Made by a program: the position numbers and the translations under genes. From contig NZ_AOIL01000019.1 of the NCBI RefSeq assembly GCF_000337595.1, forward strand, positions 17,988 to 81,987: DNA of 64,000 bases, given 5' to 3'. The stretch comes from Natrialba taiwanensis DSM 12281 (GTDB lineage: Archaea; Halobacteriota; Halobacteria; Halobacteriales; Natrialbaceae). This document shows positions 42,396-51,112 of this stretch, in pieces. Under the pieces are notes generated by a model. It searched no databases, was not told the DNA's origin, and saw only the letters and a program-made list of their open reading frames with translations. Each line of letters begins with the position of its first letter. The stretch's first letter is position 1.

Positions 42396-43633
42396 CTCCC
42401 GATAAGACATCCCGAGAGCGCGCTGAGCAGTCACTTGCGAACTCTTTCGAGCGCTACCTCCAGGACAAGGGGAAAGGCCGCGGTGGGGACGGTGGGAACT
42501 ATCGACGAAACGCTGCACGCGAGCTCGAGCGGTTCGCCGAGTGGGCCGCCGGCGACCGCGGCGCCGACGACTGGACCGGGATCGTCCCCGACGATGTCGA
42601 CCGGGAGCCGACCTTCGAAGACCTCGACGAGCGAGTGTTCCGCGAGTACGCGCGGCATCTCGGGGGAGATCGGGGACTCAAGCAGAACACCGTACAAACC
42701 TATTACCGCTATATCTCTGCGTGGTGCGGGTGGTGCGTCAACGAAGGGTATCTCGAAGCGCATTTCGCGCAGCGGGCGAGTGCGATGGCGCCGCTGCCGG
42801 AGGACGACGGCCGCAAGCCCGGCGACCAGCAGGCCTGGACGTCCGAACAGCGCCACGCCCTCACCCGCCACGTCGACGAACGGGCCCGCGACGCCGTCGA
42901 GGCGTACACGACACTCCCGGAGGATACTGGCCCCATCGACAAGCAACGAGCGCGCTACGCGGCGCTGAAGGCGGCTCGTGACCGGGCGCTCGTGTTCGTC
43001 CTCGCGTACACAGCTGTCCGCGTCGGCGAACTCCTCCGGGACCCGAACGACCCGCGCCGACGCGGCGTTCGCTGGGAGGATCTCTCGCTCGACGACGGCA
43101 GTATGGACGTCTACCGGAAGAAACAGCAGTGGGACGCCGCGAGTCTCCCCGACCCGGTGATCTCGCCGCTGCGGAGTTACCGCCAGCTGATGGACCCGCC
43201 GACGGAGCGCTGGCCGGTGTTTCCGACGTTCGACCAACGGACGCTCGCAGGACTTATTCAGGAAGAGCTAGCCGAACGAGGGGAACGCCCGGAGGCGATT
43301 ACTGAGTACCGTGACGAATACGCTCGCGACCTGCTGCTGGCACTCGATGAGGACATTCGGCCGCCGTCGATCACGACGGACGGCGCACGGTCGATTCTCC
43401 AACGGCTCTCGGAGGCCGCGGAGATCGACATCGACCATCCGAAACACGATTATCTTGCTCCGCACGGTGGACGACGTGGCATGGGTGAGGTGCTTGTCCG
43501 CGCGTTCGGGTACACGGTCGCAGCCCGGTATCTCGATAACTCGGAGGAGATGGTTCGGGAGCGATATTCGCACATCGAGGCCGGAGAACTCGGCGACGTC
43601 GCAACAGAGGCGCTCTCAGAGATTGATGGGTAA
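42392..43633 (+). CDS. Tyrosine integrase/recombinase
   Basis: 413 residues. The N-terminal 150 residues are a SAM-like core-binding domain (FERYLQDKGKGRGG..., TVQTYYRYISAWCGWC). The catalytic domain has R in AYTAVRVGELL (near 211), K in YRKKQQWD (near 244), HGGRRGM (HxxR, near 354) and Y in RERYSHIEAG (near 392). It is a full-length XerC/D-like integrase, unlike the short recombinase at 30.5 kb. It may resolve plasmid multimers or integrate the replicon. A 4-base overlap ties it to the preceding gene. Confidence 0.88.
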   Translation: MTPDKTSRERAEQSLANSFERYLQDKGKGRGGDGGNYRRNAARELERFAEWAAGDRGADDWTGIVPDDVDREPTFEDLDERVFREYARHLGGDRGLKQNTVQTYYRYISAWCGWCVNEGYLEAHFAQRASAMAPLPEDDGRKPGDQQAWTSEQRHALTRHVDERARDAVEAYTTLPEDTGPIDKQRARYAALKAARDRALVFVLAYTAVRVGELLRDPNDPRRRGVRWEDLSLDDGSMDVYRKKQQWDAASLPDPVISPLRSYRQLMDPPTERWPVFPTFDQRTLAGLIQEELAERGERPEAITEYRDEYARDLLLALDEDIRPPSITTDGARSILQRLSEAAEIDIDHPKHDYLAPHGGRRGMGEVLVRAFGYTVAARYLDNSEEMVRERYSHIEAGELGDVATEALSEIDG

Positions 43634-43701
43634 TTAACGGTACTCCCAGGCACCGAGTTTTCGGCACTACACTCTTGTCAGTACCTCTCGAACTATTTCG
43701 T

Positions 43702-44130
43702 ATGCCTGACAACGTTCTCGTCCCCTTGGACGGCTCCCCGCTTGCCGAGCGTGCACTCATGTACGCACTCGAGACCTTTCCGAACGCCACGATCACCACA
43801 ATTTACGTCATCAACCCGATCGACTCGGTAATCGATGTAGAGGCCGGTGGCTTGCCAGTCGCAGAGGACTGGTACGATGCCGCCCAGGACCGGGCGACCG
43901 AGATTCACACGACCGCGACGGATCTTGCGGCAGAACACGATATTGTGCTCGATACTGTCACTGAAGTCGGGAAACCAGCGCGTGAGATTCTCGACTACGT
44001 TGCCGACAACGGCATCGATCAGATCGTTATGGGTAGCCACGGTCGGTCAGGCCTAGACCGGACGTTCCTCGGAAGTGTCGCCGAGACAGTCACCCGCCGA
44101 GCACAGATCCCGGTAACAATCATTGGATGA
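43702..44130 (+). CDS. Universal stress protein
   Basis: 142 residues from ATG 43702. The UspA fold begins MPDNVLVPLDGS and ends with the ATP-binding signature GSHGRSGLDRTFLGSVAETVTRRAQIPVTII. These proteins bind ATP and help survival in stress. It precedes a metal-exporting ATPase by 84 bases in the same direction, so it may share its regulation. Confidence 0.9.
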   Translation: MPDNVLVPLDGSPLAERALMYALETFPNATITTIYVINPIDSVIDVEAGGLPVAEDWYDAAQDRATEIHTTATDLAAEHDIVLDTVTEVGKPAREILDYVADNGIDQIVMGSHGRSGLDRTFLGSVAETVTRRAQIPVTIIG

Positions 44131-44214
44131 GATTCTCGACCCGGATACCGAAATCGGGATCGGACGAAGACTCGCGGCCACACCTAAAACGTGAAATCAA
44201 ACCAAATCATAGGT

Positions 44215-46404
44215 ATGGAGAACGTGTCTGTTACTGAATCACCATCCCTCTCGACGTACACTATCCATATTGAACGACGAGGTGGTCGTGGGGATACGGG
44301 AGCTCGGGCACTCGAAAGCCACCTCAAGCGTCTCTCCGGCGTCCACGATGTCGATGTTTCGTTTCGAACAGGGGACGCCCGGATCACCTACGATGGGAGC
44401 GTCATCTCGGAAGAAACGATTCGAGACGCTGTCCGCGACCGGAACGTGACGATTCAGGAGGAATCTGAGACGGTCACGGATGACGTGAGCACCCGCTCGG
44501 AACTTCGGCGGGAGGCCGTGTTCGTCGGCCTGACGCTCCTTGGGATGGTGACTGGTCTCGTGACGGGATGGCTCGAAGGACCACAGCTCCTCATGTGGGC
44601 TGGCTACGGCGTTGCATACGTCTTCGGCGGGGGGTACGGGCTTAAAGGCGCGATCGAGACGCTGCGTCACCGTGCGGTCGACATCGATCTGTTGATGATC
44701 GTTGCCGCGCTCGGCGCCCTCTCGATTGGTGCCCCGTTCGAGGGCGCAATGCTGCTATTCCTATTCTCGCTGTCGAACACGCTCCAGCACTACGCCATCG
44801 GCCGCTCGCGCCGGGCGATAAAGTCGCTCGTCGAGATGCGACCGGACGAGGCGCGTGTCCTCCGCGACGGTGAGGAGGTCACCATGCCTATCGACGAGGT
44901 TGCCGTCGGTGACGTGTTCGTTGTTCGGCCCGGCGACAAAATTCCGCTCGACGGCGTCGTCACGTCCGGCGAGGGAACCGTCGACCAGGCGTCGCTCACT
45001 GGTGAATCAGTCCCCGTACCGAAGGAACCCGGTGACGAGGTGTTCGGTGGGACGATCAACGAGAGCGGCAGCCTCGAGATAGAGGTCACACGACAGGCCC
45101 ACGAGTCGGCGATCAGCCGCCTCATCACCATGGTCGAAGAGGCTCAGAGCGAGAAAGCACCGACACAGCGCCTCATCGACCACCTCGAACAGCCGTACGT
45201 CCTCGGCGTGTTCGCACTCACGATCGCGGCGATCGTGATTCCGCTCACGCTCGGAAGCGAGTTCACCAGCACGTTCTACCGCGCGATGACGCTGATGGTC
45301 GCTGCCTCGCCGTGTGCCGTCATCATTTCCACGCCAGCAGCAGTGTTATCGGCGATCGCCTCCGGCGGGAGGCAGGGCGTTTTGTTCAAGGGTGGCGAAC
45401 ACGTCGAGACCGCCGCGAACATCGATGCGGTCGCGTTCGACAAGACGGGCACGCTCACGCGGGGTGAGACAGAGTTGACGGACGTGTTCGTCCGGGACGA
45501 CCTTGCAGATGAGTCTCTGACACCGGACGAACTGCTTTCGCTTGCGGCCGCCGTACAGGCCCGCTCGGAGCACCACCTCGCCCGTGCGACCGTAGCGGAA
45601 GCCGAAGACCGTGCACTCGACGTTCCCGACGCGCGGCGGTTTCAGTCAAACGCCGGGAAAGGCGTCCGTGCCGACGTCGATGACGGGATCATCCACATCG
45701 GGAATCGAAGTTACGTCGACACGGTTCTCGAAGACGCTACGATCGAGGGGATCGAACCGGGTCTTGACCAGCTCCTGTCCTTGGAGGCAGAAGGAAAAAC
45801 GAGCGTCGTCGTCGTCCGCGAACATGGAAATGACGTCACGGTGTTGGGGTGGCTGGCGTTCACCGACACAGTCCGCCCTGGGGCTGCAGAGATGATCGAG
45901 GACCTCCGATCGCTCGGCGTGGAGCACATCGTCATGCTGACCGGCGACAACGAACGTGTCGCACAGCAGATCGCCGACGAGGTTGGCATCGACGAGGTGC
46001 AGGCAGAACTGCTTCCGGAGGAGAAGGTGGCTACCATCGAAGAGCTGGTCGAGCGGTACGAGAACGTGGCGATGGTCGGTGACGGGGTGAACGACGCACC
46101 TGCACTGGCCACGGCGACGCTCGGCATCGCGATGGGTGGCGCCGGGACCGACGTCGCGCTCGAGACCGCTGACGTGGTCTTGATGGGTGACGACATCGGG
46201 AAGATCCCCTACGTGCTCGGACTTGGTCGCCGGACGCGCCGGACGTTGACTGTCAATCTCGCAATCGCCTTCGGTGCGATCGCGTTGATGGTCGGCACGA
46301 TTCTGTGGCGGGGGATCCCATTACCGCTGGCCGTGATCGGCCACGAGGGGTCGACGGTCCTCGTGTCTCTGAATGGCCTTCGGTTACTTGGCTTCCGCGA
46401 GTAG
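44215..46404 (+). CDS. P1B-4-type metal-transporting ATPase
   Basis: 729 residues from ATG 44215. A degenerate N-terminal HMA domain without CxxC (LSTYTIHIERRGGRGDT..., 10-70) is followed by membrane helices, the actuator TGES (near 270), membrane motif SPCAVI (near 369), DKTGTLT (near 416), GDGVNDAP (near 622) and a last helix with HEGST (near 711). SPC together with HEGxT is the P1B-4 signature, known for cobalt, iron(II) or zinc export. Its end is convergent with the FmdE-like gene, 14 bases apart. Confidence 0.88.
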   Translation: MENVSVTESPSLSTYTIHIERRGGRGDTGARALESHLKRLSGVHDVDVSFRTGDARITYDGSVISEETIRDAVRDRNVTIQEESETVTDDVSTRSELRREAVFVGLTLLGMVTGLVTGWLEGPQLLMWAGYGVAYVFGGGYGLKGAIETLRHRAVDIDLLMIVAALGALSIGAPFEGAMLLFLFSLSNTLQHYAIGRSRRAIKSLVEMRPDEARVLRDGEEVTMPIDEVAVGDVFVVRPGDKIPLDGVVTSGEGTVDQASLTGESVPVPKEPGDEVFGGTINESGSLEIEVTRQAHESAISRLITMVEEAQSEKAPTQRLIDHLEQPYVLGVFALTIAAIVIPLTLGSEFTSTFYRAMTLMVAASPCAVIISTPAAVLSAIASGGRQGVLFKGGEHVETAANIDAVAFDKTGTLTRGETELTDVFVRDDLADESLTPDELLSLAAAVQARSEHHLARATVAEAEDRALDVPDARRFQSNAGKGVRADVDDGIIHIGNRSYVDTVLEDATIEGIEPGLDQLLSLEAEGKTSVVVVREHGNDVTVLGWLAFTDTVRPGAAEMIEDLRSLGVEHIVMLTGDNERVAQQIADEVGIDEVQAELLPEEKVATIEELVERYENVAMVGDGVNDAPALATATLGIAMGGAGTDVALETADVVLMGDDIGKIPYVLGLGRRTRRTLTVNLAIAFGAIALMVGTILWRGIPLPLAVIGHEGSTVLVSLNGLRLLGFRE

Positions 46405-46418
46405 GATGTCAGGGGCAG

Positions 46419-47072
46419 TCACACTGTCTCGACGGTGAAAAGCGAGTCGTCACTAAGGACGGCCTGCACGCGGCGGTGCCAGTCCTCCGCGAACGCCTTG
46501 CGCTGCTCGTCGCTTGCGGACCCGGCGAGAATCGTCTGAAGATTCCCAACTGCGGGACCGCCGTCAGGAACATCGCTAACGTGGTAGGTCACTTCAACAG
46601 TCTCGTCCGTGTCGGTCCGCCGAAACTGGAATGTCGGCTCCGGGGTGGCTGCCTCGAACCCATCGAAGTGTAGGAGTCCCTGTCGGCCACCGTAGCCGCC
46701 AGTGAGTCCGCTAAATCCGTCATCTTGGGTTGCACCGGTGACGTACGAGATGATACGACTCATCACGCCGTACGTCGCGTCCTCCCGAGAGCCTGCCGCC
46801 TGGACCTCGATTTCGCTTCGGATTGGATAGTCGTCGGGATACAGGGCATCGAGCCCGAGCTGGACGATCCGGTAGGCGCCCGAGGCAGTCGGACAGGAGT
46901 GACCGGCCTCTTTCACCGCGTCCGTGTAGGTGACGACGAACGGATCGCCTGGTGTGAGGACGCCGAGGGCCTCCGCGACGGGGTCGCGGATTTCGATCGG
47001 GTCGGCGTCGTAGTCGACCTGCCAGTCGGTGCTAGTGTGCGTCGCGTCAGTCGCAGGTGAATTTGTTGTCAT
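46419..47072 (-). CDS. FmdE-like putative metal-binding protein
   Basis: 217 residues. The part GHSCPTASGAYRIVQLGLDALYP (near 57-80) resembles the GHxCPG segment of FmdE-family proteins, followed by a basic/hydrophobic DATYGVMSRIISYVTGAT helix. FmdE-like proteins often have a metal-binding cysteine at this place. No formylmethanofuran dehydrogenase is expected in halophiles, and the gene is the third of an HMA/P-type ATPase/FmdE-like operon with a 12-base gap, so a metal chaperone or sensor role is more likely. Confidence 0.55.
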   Translation of the reverse strand: MTTNSPATDATHTSTDWQVDYDADPIEIRDPVAEALGVLTPGDPFVVTYTDAVKEAGHSCPTASGAYRIVQLGLDALYPDDYPIRSEIEVQAAGSREDATYGVMSRIISYVTGATQDDGFSGLTGGYGGRQGLLHFDGFEAATPEPTFQFRRTDTDETVEVTYHVSDVPDGGPAVGNLQTILAGSASDEQRKAFAEDWHRRVQAVLSDDSLFTVETV

Positions 47073-47084
47073 TGGTTGTGGAGA

Positions 47085-49004
47085 TTAGTGTCGCAGCAGT
47101 CGCATCCCGTTGAGGATGACGAGGAGAACGCTGGCTTCGTGGACGAGCATCCCGGCGGCGAGCGTGACGTAACTCGTGAGCACGCCCGCCAGCAGGACGG
47201 TCACGGTCAGTACCGCGAGCCCGACGTTCTCGAGGACGTTCCAGCGGGTCGCCTTGCTCAGCGTGACGGCGTAGGGGATGCGTTCGAGATCGTCGGCCAT
47301 CAGCGCCATGTCAGCCGTCTCGATGGCGGTGTCCGTGCCGGCAGCGCCCATCGCGATACCGACGTCGGCGGTCGCCAGCGACGGCGCGTCGTTGATGCCA
47401 TCGCCGACCATCGCAACGACGTGGCCGTCGGCCTGGTATTCTTCGATGACGGTCTGTTTTTCCTCGGGGAGGAGTTCGGCGCGGTACTCGTCGATGCCCA
47501 CTTCCCCTGCGACGGCACTTGCCGTCCGCTCGTTGTCGCCGGTGAGCATCACCGTCTCGATGCCGGCATCCTGAAGCGCCGCTACGACGCCAGGAGCGGC
47601 CTCTCGAAGTTCGTCTCGCATGGCGATCACGCCGATGACGCTGCCGTCTCGCACGACGTGGACGACCGTCTCACCGCGTTCCTCGCGGCCACGGACGTAC
47701 TCGGCGATGTGATCCGGGATGTCGATGCTGCGGTCGTCGAGCAGCGCCCGGTTCCCAACGACGACCTCGTGGCCGTCCGTATGGGCGACGACACCCATTC
47801 CGGCGACCACGTCGAAATCATCCGGATCCGGAACCGACCGGTGTTCGGCGCTCGTGGCATCGGAATGGGCGACCGCAGTTCCGCCATCGGTTGCGGCGGT
47901 CGGACGGTCGCGTGCTGCGTCGACGATGGCGTCGGCGAGGTGGTGTTCGCTTTTCTTCTCGGCGGTCGCCGCGAGCGAGATTACCTCGTCGTCGTCGATG
48001 TCGAACCCCTCGACGTCGGCGACGGTGGTCCCACCTTTCGTGAGGGTGCCAGTCTTGTCGAAGGTAACGAGGTCGGTCTTGCCGGCACGTTCGAGGTGTT
48101 CGCCACCCTTCATCAGGACGCCCGAGCGGGCGGCGTTCCCGATGGCCGAGACGATACTGACCGGCGGTCCGATGACCAGCGCACCGGGACAGCCGATGAC
48201 CAACAGCGTCAGCGACAGGATTGCGTTCTGCGTGACCGCGTACGCGCTGATAGCGAGCACGATGACGGCCGGGGTGTAGTACTTCGCGAACCGGTCGATG
48301 AGGCTCTCCGTGGGCGACTGGGCCTCCTGGGCCTCCTCGACGCGGCGGATGATGCGTTCGAGCGTCGTATCCGAGCCCGCACCCGTCGTCCGGACCTCTA
48401 GTGCGCCTTCCTGGTTGACCGTCCCCGCGTAGACTTCGTCGCCGTCGGCCTTGTGAACGGGCGCGCTCTCGCCGGTGACCGGGGCCTGATTGACGGCACT
48501 CTCGCCGTCGACGACGCTCCCGTCGACCGGGATCTTCCCGCCCGGCTTCACGAGGACAACTTCACCCTCCTCGACGTCGCGGGCAGGTACTTCTTGGAGG
48601 TCTCCGTCGCGACGGACGGTCGCCGTGTCGGGCGTCATCTCCAGAAGTTCTTGGAGGGCCGTCCGGGTCTTCCGCATCGTCCGGCCTTCTAGGTAGCTGC
48701 CGAGGCTGAACAGGAAGACGACGGCGGCGGCCTCCCAATATTCGCCGATGACGATGGCACCAATGGCCGCCAAGGTCACGAGCGTCTTGATGCCGAGCGT
48801 TCGGTTGGTGACCTCGTAGTAGGCGGTTTTGGCGATGTCGTAGCCGCCGATGATCGCCGCGAGGATGAGAATACCGGCACTCGCTGTATCGAAGCCGGTG
48901 AAGTGGCCGAGGCTCCAGCCGCCACCGTAGAGCAGGCCGCTGGACGCCGTGACGATGGCTTTCCGGTTCTTCCGGTAGTACTGTGTGATCGGTTGTGCGT
49001 TCAT
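47085..49004 (-). CDS. Heavy-metal P1B-type ATPase with CPG motif
   Basis: 639 residues. No N-terminal HMA domain: membrane segments begin near residue 17. TGES (near 184), membrane motif IGCPGALVI (near 269) where CPC, CPH or SPC would be usual, DKTGTLT (near 315), the HP-type region SEHHLADAIV, GDGINDAP (near 555) and a last helix with HEASVLLVILNGMRLL. The missing second cysteine of the membrane site makes the metal hard to predict. A separate HMA-domain gene ends 4 bases before its start and probably supplies the metal. The protein acts in the cell membrane as an exporter. Confidence 0.85.
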   Translation of the reverse strand: MNAQPITQYYRKNRKAIVTASSGLLYGGGWSLGHFTGFDTASAGILILAAIIGGYDIAKTAYYEVTNRTLGIKTLVTLAAIGAIVIGEYWEAAAVVFLFSLGSYLEGRTMRKTRTALQELLEMTPDTATVRRDGDLQEVPARDVEEGEVVLVKPGGKIPVDGSVVDGESAVNQAPVTGESAPVHKADGDEVYAGTVNQEGALEVRTTGAGSDTTLERIIRRVEEAQEAQSPTESLIDRFAKYYTPAVIVLAISAYAVTQNAILSLTLLVIGCPGALVIGPPVSIVSAIGNAARSGVLMKGGEHLERAGKTDLVTFDKTGTLTKGGTTVADVEGFDIDDDEVISLAATAEKKSEHHLADAIVDAARDRPTAATDGGTAVAHSDATSAEHRSVPDPDDFDVVAGMGVVAHTDGHEVVVGNRALLDDRSIDIPDHIAEYVRGREERGETVVHVVRDGSVIGVIAMRDELREAAPGVVAALQDAGIETVMLTGDNERTASAVAGEVGIDEYRAELLPEEKQTVIEEYQADGHVVAMVGDGINDAPSLATADVGIAMGAAGTDTAIETADMALMADDLERIPYAVTLSKATRWNVLENVGLAVLTVTVLLAGVLTSYVTLAAGMLVHEASVLLVILNGMRLLRH

Positions 49005-49008
49005 TGAT

Positions 49009-49224
49009 CTAGGCGGGCTGGGGCGTGTAGCCCTGGTTTTCGATGGCTTGTGCGAAGGCGTCGGGGTCAGCGACGTCGTCGTCGTACTCGATCTCGACTC
49101 GGCCGGTCGTGTAGTGGACTTTCACATTCTGGACGCCGTCGACGTTCGAGAGGGCGCGTTCAACGGTGCTCGCGCATGTCGGGCAGTCGAAGTTAATCAC
49201 ACGGAGTTGGGTTGTTTCGTTCAT
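49009..49224 (-). CDS. Free-standing HMA domain metallochaperone
   Basis: 71 residues from ATG 49224. A complete HMA fold (RVINFDCPTCASTVERALSNVDGVQNVKVHYTTGRVEIEYDD) with the metal site CPTC at 15-18, preceded by D. It is the first gene of the operon; the following ATPase lacks this domain, so the chaperone is a split-off metal delivery domain. A palindrome covers the TATA region at 49252-49275. Confidence 0.88.
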   Translation of the reverse strand: MNETTQLRVINFDCPTCASTVERALSNVDGVQNVKVHYTTGRVEIEYDDDVADPDAFAQAIENQGYTPQPA

Positions 49225-49251
49225 CACAGTTCTACGTAGCACCCGGACCGC

Positions 49252-49275
49252 CATATACATTTTTTAAATGATATG
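49252..49275. promoter_or_regulatory. Palindrome in the HMA/ArsR divergent promoter
   Basis: CATAT (49252-49256), CATTT (49258-49262), TTT, AAATG (49266-49270), ATATG (49271-49275): a near-perfect inverted repeat with one extra base. It overlaps the TATA-like sequence about 28 bases before the HMA gene start. This is the likely binding site of the divergent ArsR-type regulator. Confidence 0.55.
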
Positions 49276-49421
49276 TTTGAATAGGGACATAGGTCGTTGG
49301 AACAGTCCAATAGGTCGTCTAGGGCTTCGACTCGATCCGACAGCAGGCCAGTCGTCCGGTCGAAGCGTTCGACAGCAGTGTTCGCCGCTACCTTTTCCCG
49401 CACGTGTCTCGCAGTCCCATT

Positions 49422-49946
49422 ATGAGCAGTTCCGGTGCCGACCACCATCTCGACGACATCGCAATCAGGGATACCCGCGTCTCGGACGCCATCGACGAAC
49501 CGATGCGGGCGATGATCCTCGACATACTGGCCGATGAGGCACGGACGGCCGGCGAGGTTCATGACCGACTCGCTGACCGGGGTATCGAACGCACCGAAAA
49601 CACCGTTCGACACCACATCAACGAACTCCGTGATTCGGGACTCGTGGACGTCGTCCGCTTCGAGGAAGGGCGTGGCGGCACGACGAAGTACTACCACGCG
49701 AACACGATCGTCCTCTCGTACTCCCTGCCCGACACCGCTGATGCCGCCGTCGAGGAGATGACCGACGCGATCCAGCCAGAGATTACAGAGGCACTGAACC
49801 GGCTTACCGGGGAGTACGAGGAGTCTATCGAGGAGATCACGAGGGAGATGCAGCCGTGCGACCACTGTCGGGATCAGAAGTACGAGACGTACGTCCTGTT
49901 GACAGTCCTGCGGCAAGCGTTCGTCCGCGCCCACCGGGAACCGTAA
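49422..49946 (+). CDS. ArsR-type winged-helix metal regulator
   Basis: 174 residues from ATG 49422. Residues 25-85 are an ArsR-like winged helix (PMRAMILDILADEARTAGEVHDRL..., NTVRHHINELRDSGLV). Near the C-terminus is CDHC in MQPCDHCRDQKYET, a likely metal site. The gene is divergent from the HMA/ATPase/FmdE-like operon with a 197-base gap that contains a palindrome. It probably represses that operon and releases it when metal binds. Confidence 0.8.
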   Translation: MSSSGADHHLDDIAIRDTRVSDAIDEPMRAMILDILADEARTAGEVHDRLADRGIERTENTVRHHINELRDSGLVDVVRFEEGRGGTTKYYHANTIVLSYSLPDTADAAVEEMTDAIQPEITEALNRLTGEYEESIEEITREMQPCDHCRDQKYETYVLLTVLRQAFVRAHREP

Positions 49947-50051
49947 GCCAAGCCAGCGGCTCAGCAGTGGTGGTAGCCCACTCCCTCGGGCAACTGAGAT
50001 CGGATTCCAAATCGAAAATCAGCGAACTCGAATTGACGCTGCAGACGGCCG

Positions 50052-50447
50052 TCAGTCGTCGTCTTCCGCCATCACCCGGTTGGGAATCGTGTCCTCTCCC
50101 AGAGTCTCCGCCGGGTCAGAGACGTCCCGGAGCGTGAACCGCTTTTTCACCATGTCGTAGGCGAACACGAGTGTCCCGATGATGATGATGAGCGTGTCAC
50201 CCGGAAGCCGCGCCCAGAACAGGAGCTGGATGATCTCGCTGTTGTAGAAGGCGAGGCTCCGAGCGGCACCGTAGGTTTGCGTGAACGCCGTCTCGAGTTG
50301 GAGGAACCCGACCGGGAGCACCGAGACGAACACCATGACGGCCAGTCCCACGTTCCAAAGCCAGAACGACCAGCGGAGTCGACGCTCCGCGAATATCGGG
50401 TCTTGTTCGGCGATTTGCCCTTCGACTATCTGGAAGACGTTCACCAT
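50052..50447 (-). pseudogene. C-terminal fragment of NorB-like nitric oxide reductase
   Basis: 131 residues with two clear membrane helices. The stretches RWSFWLWNVGLAVMVFVSVLPVG, ARSLAFYNSEIIQLLFWAR and PGDTLIIIIGTLVFAYD match the last two helices of single-subunit nitric oxide reductases (qNOR/NorB). The heme and metal ligands of the family lie upstream and are absent; a full protein has about 750 residues. An ATG at 50447 gives it an open start, so it could be expressed, but a truncated remnant is the simplest reading. Confidence 0.7.
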
Positions 50448-50485
50448 CCACAGCTATAAACGGATCAGGGCTGTATTTTCGTTGT

Positions 50486-50941
50486 ATGACAAATGAGCGA
50501 GTAACCGAGCTCCTCCAGCGAGCGTATAGTGACGAAATCGAGACCGTGATGAACTACTTGACGAACTCCATCGTCCTCGACGGAGTCAGCGCGGAGGAGG
50601 TAAAACAGAGCCTCGAGGCAGACGTTCAGGAGGAACTGAATCACGCTCAAATGTTGGGCAACCGCCTCAAACAACTCGACGAGCGCCCACCTGCATCCGC
50701 CGATTTCGAAGCTCGTCAGGAAAGTCTTCAACCACCGGAAGACAGTACTGACGTCGTGTCGGTCATCGACGGCGTCTTAGACGCCGAAGAGGACGCCATT
50801 CAGATGTACCGCGACCTCATTACAGCCGCTACTGATGCCGATGACCCAGTCACCGAAGATCTCGCAGTCACAATTCTGAGCGACGAAGAGGCCCACCGTA
50901 CGGAGTTCCGCGGCTTCAGACGCGAATACAAACAGGACTGA
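50486..50941 (+). CDS. Ferritin-like domain protein
   Basis: 151 residues. Four-helix bundle with ferritin-type ligands: E in DEIETVMNYL (near 17), EELNHAQML (ExxH, near 51), E in DAEEDAIQMYRDL (near 100) and DEEAHRTEF (ExxH, near 133). It resembles Dps/bacterioferritin-like proteins that store or oxidise iron, and it sits in the metal region. It is divergent from the NorB remnant with 38 bases between starts. Confidence 0.85.
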   Translation: MTNERVTELLQRAYSDEIETVMNYLTNSIVLDGVSAEEVKQSLEADVQEELNHAQMLGNRLKQLDERPPASADFEARQESLQPPEDSTDVVSVIDGVLDAEEDAIQMYRDLITAATDADDPVTEDLAVTILSDEEAHRTEFRGFRREYKQD

Positions 50942-50980
50942 AGTGGTAACGACTACCCTCGTCGGTCCTTGCAGCGCTGT

Positions 50981-50997
50981 GGCTTTGTTGAAATCCT
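50981..50997. repeat. Solitary IS end
   Basis: GGCTTTGTTGAAATCCT matches 16 of 17 bases of the left end of the element at 61001 (GGCTCTGTTGAAATCCT). No intact transposase is adjacent; a C-terminal remnant of the same transposase lies at 52038-52241 on the minus strand. It is probably one end of a decayed relative. Confidence 0.7.
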
Positions 50998-51112
50998 ATC
51001 ATTCCAACATTTGTCTCGCTGGAATAACCGTTAGGTAGGTGTGCGAACTGAGCAGATTGGCAGTCAAAACAGGACGGGGTATAATTGATGCTACCGGTGA
51101 GAGTGAGTTGGC

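Noticed and set aside
47076..48401. A 441-codon plus-strand open frame opposite the P-type ATPase gene
   Set aside because: It mirrors the GC-rich third positions of the real gene on the minus strand, has no family likeness, and the ATPase motifs are unmistakable.
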